This document shows, piece after piece, positions 1 through 5,150 of a stretch of 8,216 bases of DNA (its first letter is position 1; each line of letters begins with the position of its first letter). Where the stretch lies: the NCBI GenBank assembly GCA_030616025.1, contig JAUWYD010000039.1:1-8216 (forward strand), written 5' to 3'. Position numbers and translations under genes: made by a program. This DNA comes from Chloroflexota bacterium (GTDB taxonomy: Bacteria; Chloroflexota; Anaerolineae; UBA7937; B3-Chlor). The notes beneath the pieces are model-generated. The model saw only the letters and a list, made by a program, of their open reading frames with translations, ran no database searches and was not told the origin of the DNA.

Positions 1-135
1 TTGTCAGGTGGGCCTGAGGACATGCTTGCCTATCACCAACGGTATCCGGCTAGGCGAGGGAGCGCCGATAAGCGCTCCACGATGATGATCACTAGCTCCA
101 TCCCTTATCTGGCGAACTGGTATCCATCAGGAATG
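1..135. other. Non-coding or unassigned region downstream of the yqeY-like gene
   Basis: No coding sequence is convincing here. On the minus strand all frames after the yqeY stop are interrupted within a few dozen codons. The plus strand is open from base 1 to 309, but that peptide resembles no family I know, and its second half is simply the opposite strand of yqeY. The only structure seen is a short perfect inverted repeat at 59-78. No tRNA-like T-arm or cloverleaf is visible on either strand. The edge of a further gene beyond base 1 cannot be excluded. Confidence 0.5.
59..78 (-). other. Perfect 7-bp hairpin downstream of the operon's last gene
   Basis: GGAGCGC (59-65) and GCGCTCC (72-78) are perfect inverted complements around a 6-base loop. 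The hairpin lies about 57 bases past the stop of the yqeY-like gene, where the leftward operon should end. It could be a transcript-end or mRNA-stabilising hairpin. No run of T follows it on either strand, so it is not a typical intrinsic terminator. The stem is short enough that chance is a real alternative. Confidence 0.3.
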
Positions 136-531
136 TCATCCCAACTGGCTGAGGAGTCCCTTCACTATCGCGCTTACCACCTGGCCGTCAGCCTTGCCCT
201 TCAGCTGTGGCATCAAGACCCTCATCACCTCGCCCATCTGCGCGAGGCTTGTGGCCTCCACTTGATCGATCGCTTCGAGAGCCAGCGATCTGATCTCCTT
301 CTCCGATAGTTGGGGAGGCAGATAGTCCATGAGGATCCTGAGCTCTTCCTCCTCTTGAGCCACAAGATCTTGCCGACCTCCTTCGGCGAACTGCGCTATG
401 GATTCCCGCCTCTGTTTGGCCTGTTGCGACATAACGGCTATCAGCTCATTTTCATCCAGTTGTGTGCCTTTTGCTATCTCCGCGTTCTTGATGGCCGCCA
501 GCGCGAGCCGAAGGATGCTTTCGTGGCTCAT
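136..531 (-). CDS. yqeY: GatB/YqeY-domain protein, N-terminus in another frame
   Basis: Visible: 131 residues containing the YqeY hallmarks. These are a helical 'AAIKNAEI' segment (residues 12-19), the 'QQAKQRRESI..F..GGR.DL' block (36-55), 'EEEELRILMDYLPPQLSE' (60-77) and a C-terminal 'MGEVMRVLMPQLKGKADG' stretch (99-116). Known: YqeY proteins resemble the C-terminal tail of GatB, the tRNA-dependent amidotransferase subunit, and are usually about 148 residues long. Their exact role is poorly defined. Odd: this frame begins about 20 residues too late. The missing start is encoded just upstream in another frame (see 515-586). The ATG at 531 has AAGG directly against it with no spacing, so it is a poor initiation site. 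Inferred: either the gene is frameshifted in the organism, or the sequence carries an indel near 520. It is the last gene of the leftward operon, 54 bp after the adenosine-specific kinase. Family assignment is firm; integrity of the gene is not. Confidence 0.85.
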   Translation of the reverse strand: MSHESILRLALAAIKNAEIAKGTQLDENELIAVMSQQAKQRRESIAQFAEGGRQDLVAQEEEELRILMDYLPPQLSEKEIRSLALEAIDQVEATSLAQMGEVMRVLMPQLKGKADGQVVSAIVKGLLSQLG

Positions 532-586
532 CCTTGGTTCGTAAGGCTTGCTTCAAGTCGCTTTCCAGTTTTTCTTTCAGTCCCAT
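515..586 (-). pseudogene. yqeY: Displaced N-terminal segment of the yqeY-like gene
   Basis: Reading leftward from an ATG at 586 gives MGLKEKLESDLKQALRTKDE, a textbook YqeY amino terminus. Its continuation turns into unrelated residues and stops after roughly 22 more codons, while the rest of YqeY continues in the frame of the 531 ATG. The two frames differ by one base forward (or two back). The break must lie around 515-527, at or near the AAA run in CCACGAAAGCATC. Removing one A joins the frames as ...DEPRSILR. Adding two gives ...DEPRKSILR, which fits the family spacing slightly better. A GGGGA sits about 9 bases before the 586 ATG as a ribosome-binding site. Joined, the protein would be about 149-150 residues, the normal family size. 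Confidence 0.75.
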
Positions 587-640
587 TCTCTGTCCCCAAG
601 ACCGCTCGGCTTGCTGCAGCCGGTCAGCAACGGGATGCCG

Positions 641-1123
641 TCACAGCTTGTAGCCGATCTTTCTCAAGAAGTCTTTTCGCTCCGCCACATCATTCTTGGT
701 CTCAATGCCCTTTGACCTTAGCCCATCTATAACACCCAGTACACCTCTCCCTTGCTCCGTCTCGCCAACGATGACCTCGATCGGATTTGCTGTGGCGCAG
801 AAGATGGAGCAGACCTCCGGCACCCGCTTGATGGCCCCCAGTACGTTGAGGGGATATGCCTCTTTGATGAAGATGATGAAGGTGTGGCCGGCGGACAGAG
901 CAAGAGCGCCATCTTCTGCTAGATTCGTCAACTCAGGGTCGTTGCCGCTGGCTCGGACCAGACACGGCCCGGAGGCTTCGCAGAACGCCACGCCGAACTT
1001 CACACTGGGCACGGAATTGACGAGGGCCTCGTGGAGATCCTCGACCGTCTTGATGAAATGCGACTGCCCAAGGATCACATTGCAGTCCTCTGGTTTGTCT
1101 ATCTTGATCGTCAGCAGCTCCAT
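641..1123 (-). CDS. Adenosine-specific kinase family protein (Adenosine_kin, DUF355)
   Basis: A 160-residue single-domain protein whose whole length matches the adenosine-specific kinase family. Visible blocks in order: GQSHFIKTVEDL (19-30), KFGVAFCEASG (42-52), RASGNDPEL (57-65), AGH (78-80), PLNVL (91-95), CATANP (109-114) and ETEQGRGVLGV (121-131), ending in LRKIGYKL. Known: the family was named from an archaeal structure and is proposed to phosphorylate adenosine. It is unrelated to ribokinase-type adenosine kinases, and its physiological role is little studied. I do not assign catalytic residues. The ATG at 1123 follows a purine-rich GGAGGGGGA at a suitable distance. The gene begins 21 bp after the HIT gene, so the two are probably co-transcribed. 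Inferred: a soluble cytoplasmic enzyme that returns adenosine to AMP. Family assignment is very likely; the activity is not shown. Confidence 0.88.
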   Translation of the reverse strand: MELLTIKIDKPEDCNVILGQSHFIKTVEDLHEALVNSVPSVKFGVAFCEASGPCLVRASGNDPELTNLAEDGALALSAGHTFIIFIKEAYPLNVLGAIKRVPEVCSIFCATANPIEVIVGETEQGRGVLGVIDGLRSKGIETKNDVAERKDFLRKIGYKL

Positions 1124-1144
1124 GTTGAATTTCCCCCTCCGTCG

Positions 1145-1513
1145 CTATCCCAAGCCATCCTGGAACCGCAAAGCCATGGTCTCCTGGCTCATCCGCCGCC
1201 CACCGAGGAGATGAAGATGCAGGTGATCTATCATCCGGCCTGCTTCAGTACCTGTGTTCATCACCAACCGATAACCGCCCTCAGCTATTCCTTCGGCCTC
1301 CGCCAGATGGTGGGCAGTGGAGAGCATTCTGGCCACCAACGAGTTGCCAGATCGGTGTAGGTCTCCTATTGATGCAATATGTTCGCTAGGGACTATGAGG
1401 ATGTGAGTTGGCGCCTGAGGTTTGAGATCTCGAAAAGCGGTTATCACGTCGTCGTGATACAGTGTGTCGCTCTCCGCCCGCCCGGCTGCTATCTCACAGA
1501 AGATACACCGCAT
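1145..1513 (-). CDS. HIT-family (HINT-like) nucleotide hydrolase
   Basis: A 122-residue protein opening with CIFCEIAAG (C3, C6) and containing the histidine-triad signature HLHLHLL at 97-103 (H97, H99, H101), followed by GGR. Known: HIT proteins of the HINT branch hydrolyse AMP-linked substrates such as phosphoramidates and acyl- or aminoacyl-adenylates. The middle histidine forms the nucleotidyl intermediate, by analogy H99. The CxxC may be half of a zinc site. Odd: the residue after the glycine of the usual 'AGQ' before the triad is Arg (EAGRMIDH). I chose the ATG at 1513 because GAGG at 1522-1525 lies 8 bases upstream and the protein then starts at the family's normal point. A TTG at 1540 in the same frame would add nine unconserved residues. 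The gene lies 54 bp behind acyl-CoA dehydrogenase and 21 bp ahead of the adenosine-specific kinase. The native substrate is unknown. Confidence 0.9.
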   Translation of the reverse strand: MRCIFCEIAAGRAESDTLYHDDVITAFRDLKPQAPTHILIVPSEHIASIGDLHRSGNSLVARMLSTAHHLAEAEGIAEGGYRLVMNTGTEAGRMIDHLHLHLLGGRRMSQETMALRFQDGLG

Positions 1514-1521
1514 CCAAGAGT

Positions 1522-1525
1522 CCTC
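1522..1525 (-). promoter_or_regulatory. Ribosome-binding site deciding the HIT start
   Basis: GAGG on the minus strand, 8 bases before the ATG at 1513. The competing in-frame TTG at 1540 has no comparable site, so this favours the shorter HIT protein. Confidence 0.55.
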
Positions 1526-1567
1526 ATTCAGCGACTCCAAGGTAAGCCGCCCACCACTTCACTCAAC

Positions 1568-2743
1568 CTACGGTTCCAGGTGAAGGTCTTGTTCTCGGAA
1601 TATGTCGGAGGCGATGATGAAGCGCTGAATCTCGCTAGTGCCCTCCAGAATGCGGGTCACGCGGGCGTCGCGATACATGCGCTCTATAGGAAGGTCCCGT
1701 ATGTAACCCGCGCCACCGTGGAGCTGTACCGCCTTGTTTGCGACCCTGCATGCCACTTCAGAGCCTGAGAGCTTGCACATGGCGGCTAGTCGGGTGTATT
1801 TCTCTCCTTGCTCCGTAGCCCAGGCTGTACGGTAGACGAGATACCGCAGCGCCTCGATCTCAGTGGCCATGTCTGCGATCATCCAGGAAACGGCCTGCTT
1901 TTTCGCTAGCGGGGCCCCGAACTGCTCTCGGTCCTTGGCGAACCTGACACTTGCTTCCATGGCTCCTTCCGCCGCACCCAGACAGGTGGCGGCCATACTC
2001 AGGCGGCTGAAATCCAGCGTTTTCGAGGCGGCTTCAGCGCCCTTGCCTAGTCCCTCGTCCTTCCCTCCCAAGACGTTCTCCCGCGGAACTCGACAATCAT
2101 CGAAGAAGAGCTGGGCGATGGAGCACCCTCGAATGCCCATTGTCCGTTCAGTACGCCCCACCTTGAAGCCCTGATAGCCCTTCTCCACGATGAAACCGGT
2201 CATGCCGTTGCCTCCGGCCTCGGGATCTGTGCTGGCGAAGACGGTGAAGACTTCAGCGATGTCACCGTTGGTGACATATGTCTTAGTGCCGTTGAGAACG
2301 TAGTGGTCGTCTTCCCGCACAGCGGTAGTCTGGATTTGAGCTATGTCTGAGCCCGCGCCTGGCTCCGTGAGGCAGAAAGCACCTACCTTCTCTCCCTTGG
2401 CCAGGGGCACCAGGTACTTAGCTCGCTGTTCCTCGGTGCCGTTCAAGTAGATGACCATGGCTCCAGAGGAGGTGTGGGTGCCGAGGGAGCAAGCCGTCGC
2501 AAGGCAGACCTTGGCCAGCTCCTCCACCAAGAGACAGTATGCAAGGGCCCCAATCCCAGCTCCTCCGTATTGCTCCGGGAAAGGCAGGCCCAGGAATTCC
2601 ATCTCTGCGGCCTTCTTCAAGGTCTCCAGAGGCGACCGCTCCTCCCTGTCTAGTGTTTCGGCCAAGGGAGCCACCTCATTCTGGGCAAAATCGCGGAAGA
2701 GCTCCTGGAACATCTGCTCTTCTTCGGTAAGGGCGAAGTCCAT
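1568..2743 (-). CDS. Acyl-CoA dehydrogenase (FAD-dependent)
   Basis: A 391-residue protein of typical length for the family. It catalyses the first step of beta-oxidation, oxidising acyl-CoA to trans-2-enoyl-CoA with FAD and passing electrons to electron-transfer flavoprotein. Visible: an N-terminal helical domain (about 1-118), the flavin/substrate motif FCLTEPGAGSD (123-133) in the middle beta domain, and a C-terminal helical domain with FAKDREQFGAPL (268-279), QLHGGAGY (340-347) and ILEGTSEIQR (365-374). E367 aligns with the catalytic Glu of medium- and short-chain enzymes (Glu376 in mature MCAD). I chose the ATG at 2743 because AGAGG lies 6 bases before it. The in-frame ATG at 2749 abuts that site and would add only two residues. 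The gene follows enoyl-CoA hydratase by 12 bp. Chain-length specificity cannot be read from the sequence. No etfAB genes are present in the window. Confidence 0.95.
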   Translation of the reverse strand: MDFALTEEEQMFQELFRDFAQNEVAPLAETLDREERSPLETLKKAAEMEFLGLPFPEQYGGAGIGALAYCLLVEELAKVCLATACSLGTHTSSGAMVIYLNGTEEQRAKYLVPLAKGEKVGAFCLTEPGAGSDIAQIQTTAVREDDHYVLNGTKTYVTNGDIAEVFTVFASTDPEAGGNGMTGFIVEKGYQGFKVGRTERTMGIRGCSIAQLFFDDCRVPRENVLGGKDEGLGKGAEAASKTLDFSRLSMAATCLGAAEGAMEASVRFAKDREQFGAPLAKKQAVSWMIADMATEIEALRYLVYRTAWATEQGEKYTRLAAMCKLSGSEVACRVANKAVQLHGGAGYIRDLPIERMYRDARVTRILEGTSEIQRFIIASDIFREQDLHLEP

Positions 2744-2749
2744 CGACAT

Positions 2750-2754
2750 CCTCT
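2750..2754 (-). promoter_or_regulatory. Ribosome-binding site deciding the acyl-CoA dehydrogenase start
   Basis: AGAGG on the minus strand directly touches the first ATG (2749) and is 6 bases from the second (2743), so the second is the better start. The site lies between the enoyl-CoA hydratase stop codon and the new start, as expected for tightly coupled translation. Confidence 0.6.
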
Positions 2755-2755
2755 T

Positions 2756-3541
2756 CTACTTGTCTTGGAACTTGGGTTGTCTCTTCTCCAGGAATGCGGT
2801 AAGGCCTTCACGCATGTCTTCCGTGCCGACCAGGCTAGAGAACTTGTCAGCCTCGATCTCCAAGGCCTTCGCCAGGCTCACTCTCAGCCCTTCGTTGACA
2901 GCCTCGATGGCCGCAGTGATAGAGGGCCTCCCGAAGGACGCGATCTTCTTTGCCAGACCTACCGCGGTCTTCATCACCTCAGTGCCAGGTACAGCCTTGT
3001 TCACCAGCCCTATGCTGGCTGCCTCAGCCCCGGTGATCCTGTCGCCGGTGAGGATCAGTTCCAGTGCCTTGCCTTTGCCGACCAGTCGAGCGAGTCGCTG
3101 GGTGCCGCCAAAGCCTGGGATTATGCCCAGGGTAATCTCGGTAAGTCCAAACATGGCTCTGTTATTGGCAATGCGCATGTGACACGCCATGGCCATCTCC
3201 AGGCCGGCACCTAGGCAGTGCCCATTGATGGCAGCGATGATGGGCTTTGGCGAGTTCTCGATTGTCTGGAAGAACTCATGGATTTGCATTAGTATCTCTT
3301 TAGCCTCAGCCGGGGTCCCAAGCTCCAGTATGACGTTGATGTCGGCGCCGGCAACGAAGACTATCTGCCCACCGCCGGTGATGACGACGACCTTAACCTC
3401 ATCGTCCGCCCAGCTCTCCTCCAGTGCGCTCTGCAGGTCGGTCACCACAGGTTCGGACAGCATGTTTACCGGTGGGTTGTCAACGGTGATGATAGCCACT
3501 CGGTCGTCTTTGCTGCGTTTCACATACTGTCTTTCGGCCAT
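2756..3541 (-). CDS. Enoyl-CoA hydratase/isomerase (crotonase family)
   Basis: A 261-residue crotonase-fold protein of the usual length. It most likely hydrates trans-2-enoyl-CoA to 3-hydroxyacyl-CoA, the second step of beta-oxidation. Visible: the FVAGADI oxyanion-hole segment (62-68), the block INGHCLGAGLEMAM (105-118) and MFGLTEITLGIIPGFGGTQRL (130-150). E115 and E135 are 20 residues apart, matching catalytic Glu144 and Glu164 of rat mitochondrial hydratase, so a true hydratase is favoured over crotonases that have lost one of the pair. A slightly unusual feature is GAGLE where many members have GGG(C/L)E. I chose the ATG at 3541 because AAGGAG lies 5 bases upstream; an in-frame TTG at 3571 lacks such a site. 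The gene is 80 bp downstream of 3-hydroxyacyl-CoA dehydrogenase and 12 bp upstream of acyl-CoA dehydrogenase. Other crotonase activities on short acyl-CoAs cannot be excluded. Confidence 0.93.
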   Translation of the reverse strand: MAERQYVKRSKDDRVAIITVDNPPVNMLSEPVVTDLQSALEESWADDEVKVVVITGGGQIVFVAGADINVILELGTPAEAKEILMQIHEFFQTIENSPKPIIAAINGHCLGAGLEMAMACHMRIANNRAMFGLTEITLGIIPGFGGTQRLARLVGKGKALELILTGDRITGAEAASIGLVNKAVPGTEVMKTAVGLAKKIASFGRPSITAAIEAVNEGLRVSLAKALEIEADKFSSLVGTEDMREGLTAFLEKRQPKFQDK

Positions 3542-3546
3542 TGTCG

Positions 3547-3552
3547 CTCCTT
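3547..3552 (-). promoter_or_regulatory. Strong ribosome-binding site of enoyl-CoA hydratase
   Basis: AAGGAG on the minus strand, 5 bases before the ATG at 3541. It decides against the upstream in-frame TTG at 3571. Confidence 0.65.
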
Positions 3553-3621
3553 TTCGAAGTGCCTCAGGCAATTCGAGGCCCCTGGCTCAGACCTCTATTG
3601 GCGCCCGGTTGCTCATGTCCA

Positions 3622-4848
3622 TTACCTCGCATGTTCCAGGAATCCTCTACCGGTCTTCTCGCCCAGGTGGTTGGCCCGTACATGGAGGCGCAACAAGCGA
3701 GCAGAGTGGAACCTCGGCCCCAATCGCTTCTTGAACTCCTCCAGCTTGGCCAACACCACATCGAGACCTATCCTGTCGGCCATGGCTAGAGGGCCCATGC
3801 GTTCGTCACCCATCTTCATGCCGATGCCCGCGATGGCTGCCATGTCAATGTCGCTGGCAGAGGCGATATGCTCTTGCAAGCATAGAATTGCCTCGCTGAG
3901 GAGAGGCATCATCAAACGATCAGTGCTGAACTCCGTACCGGTGATGGCTCCTGGTTCCGACTGTATCTCCTTGATCATCTCTCTCACCGGCTCTTCGGTC
4001 TGATCCCCGTAGCCGTAGAATCCGGCTCCTGCTTTCTCGCCGAAGCGCCCCGCGTCGTAGAGCTTCTGGAAGATCTTGGCGGGGTGGAGGCGCTCACTAT
4101 ACTCTTCGGTAAGATACCTGCCGGTCACGTAGCAGATGTCGGTACCTATTATGTCCATCAAGGTGAAGGGTCCCAAAGGCCAACCGAACTCGACCATGGC
4201 CGCGTCTATCTCTTCTGCGGTGGCCGCTCCCTCTTCGAGACAAAGGGCGGCCTCGTTCAGATACGCCATCAGCAAGCGGTTGACCAGAAAACCTGGGCAC
4301 TCCTGCACGACCACCGGTATCTTGCGCAGGGATTCCGAGAACATGACCACATCGTTGATCGTCTCCTCATCCGTGTCCAGGCCGGGGATGACCTCCACCA
4401 GCTTCATCACATGAGCCGGGCTGAAGAAATGCATGCCGATCATCTTGTGAGGTTTCTTCGTCGTCGCTCCCATCTCCGAGATGGACAGGGCGGTGGTATT
4501 AGAAGCGAATATCGTACTCTCAGGGCATACCTCTTCCAACTCACGGAAGACGTGTTCCTTCAAGTCCATCTTCTCCGGCACAGCTTCGATGACGATGTCT
4601 GCGTCCTCGAAGCCATCGTAGGTTAAGGTGCCCTGGATCAGATCCATTTTCTCCATCAGCGTGGACATGTCCATCTTGCCCTTGTCCACTCGCCTCTGGT
4701 AGATCTGGCGAATCCTATCCATCCCCTGGTCCAATAACTCCTGGTCAATGTCCTTCAGGACTACCGGCAAGCCGGAGTAGGAGATGACCTGGGCGATCTC
4801 TGCACCCATGAAACCTGCGCCCACTACTCCAGCTTTGAAGATGTACAT
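3622..4848 (-). CDS. 3-hydroxyacyl-CoA dehydrogenase with two C-terminal domains
   Basis: A 408-residue NAD-dependent enzyme oxidising L-3-hydroxyacyl-CoA to 3-ketoacyl-CoA, the third step of beta-oxidation. Visible: a Rossmann start GVVGAGFMGAEIA (7-19), an acidic residue ending the second strand (LKDID, 31-35), IEAVPE (87-92), SNTTALSI (116-123), and the signature GMHFFSPAHVMKLVEVI (138-154). H140, E152 and N190 keep the spacing of catalytic His158, Glu170 and Asn208 of the human enzyme. Thr119 falls where Ser137 sits in that enzyme. Two 3HCDH C-terminal domains follow, each closing with a related G-E-K-x-G-x-G-F motif (270-277 and 396-403). A single-domain bacterial enzyme is about 285 residues, so the second copy resembles the tail of FadB/FadJ without the hydratase part. 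The start ATG has AAGGAG 10 bases upstream. The hydratase activity is supplied by the next gene, 80 bp away. Confidence 0.95.
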   Translation of the reverse strand: MYIFKAGVVGAGFMGAEIAQVISYSGLPVVLKDIDQELLDQGMDRIRQIYQRRVDKGKMDMSTLMEKMDLIQGTLTYDGFEDADIVIEAVPEKMDLKEHVFRELEEVCPESTIFASNTTALSISEMGATTKKPHKMIGMHFFSPAHVMKLVEVIPGLDTDEETINDVVMFSESLRKIPVVVQECPGFLVNRLLMAYLNEAALCLEEGAATAEEIDAAMVEFGWPLGPFTLMDIIGTDICYVTGRYLTEEYSERLHPAKIFQKLYDAGRFGEKAGAGFYGYGDQTEEPVREMIKEIQSEPGAITGTEFSTDRLMMPLLSEAILCLQEHIASASDIDMAAIAGIGMKMGDERMGPLAMADRIGLDVVLAKLEEFKKRLGPRFHSARLLRLHVRANHLGEKTGRGFLEHAR

Positions 4849-4888
4849 GCTTTGTTCTCTCCTTCACTGACGCTGATGCTGGCGCCAC

Positions 4889-5137
4889 TTACCAAGTCTT
4901 CAAGGGCAACGCTGCTTCCGGGGAGCCTATGCGCACGAAGTATAGCCATTGATCGGGGTACTTCGCGAAAGCTCTCTCGTCTGCTCGGTTCAAGCTCTTT
5001 CCCAGGAAATGATCCCCGCTTTCCGGATGGATCGCCACAATGTCACCCTCATGAGCCGACTCCAGTTCACCCTTGAGCGTCTCGTATACCTCCTGGCCCT
5101 TGGCGACAAATTCCGCCCTCTCGGCCATATCGTACAT
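4889..5137 (-). CDS. Uncharacterised 82-residue protein within the beta-oxidation cluster
   Basis: I do not recognise a named family. The protein begins with a likely helix (about 3-28: ERAEFVAKGQEVYETLKGEL). This is followed by a compact 'EGDIVAIHPESGDHFLG' stretch (34-50) that looks like two beta strands around a Ser-Gly-Asp turn, a second helix (52-63) and a final strand 'WLYFVRIGSPEA' (68-79). It has no signal peptide, membrane segment or Cys, and is rather acidic. The ATG at 5137 is supported by GGGGAAG at 5145-5151, seven bases upstream and overlapping the thiolase stop codon, so translation is probably coupled. A TTG at 5164 would add nine residues overlapping thiolase. The gene sits 13 bp after thiolase and 40 bp before 3-hydroxyacyl-CoA dehydrogenase, so it is part of the transcript. 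It lacks the Cys motif of DUF35 thiolase partners. Coding status is well supported; function is unknown. Confidence 0.8.
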   Translation of the reverse strand: MYDMAERAEFVAKGQEVYETLKGELESAHEGDIVAIHPESGDHFLGKSLNRADERAFAKYPDQWLYFVRIGSPEAALPLKTW

Positions 5138-5150
5138 GTTCTTACTTCCC

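Noticed and set aside
1..309. Open frame on the plus strand entering from the left edge
   Set aside because: Its second half is the complement of the conserved YqeY coding sequence, and the peptide has no recognisable motif or supporting ribosome-binding site.
2451..3182. A 243-codon plus-strand frame opposite acyl-CoA dehydrogenase and enoyl-CoA hydratase
   Set aside because: It spans the junction of two well-supported minus-strand genes and its peptide is low-complexity, rich in Ser, Ala and Pro, as antisense shadows are.
3561..3579. GCCTC/GAGGC inverted repeat between 3-hydroxyacyl-CoA dehydrogenase and enoyl-CoA hydratase, considered as an internal terminator
   Set aside because: Only a 5-bp stem with no T-run, and a strong ribosome-binding site follows directly, which fits continued transcription.
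4084..4626. A 180-codon plus-strand frame opposite 3-hydroxyacyl-CoA dehydrogenase
   Set aside because: Antisense to conserved catalytic motifs, with no family resemblance.
4889..5137. Small gene as a DUF35-type partner of thiolase
   Set aside because: It has no cysteine residues, so the zinc-binding motif of DUF35 proteins is absent, and the adjacent thiolase is a complete catalytic type that needs no such partner.
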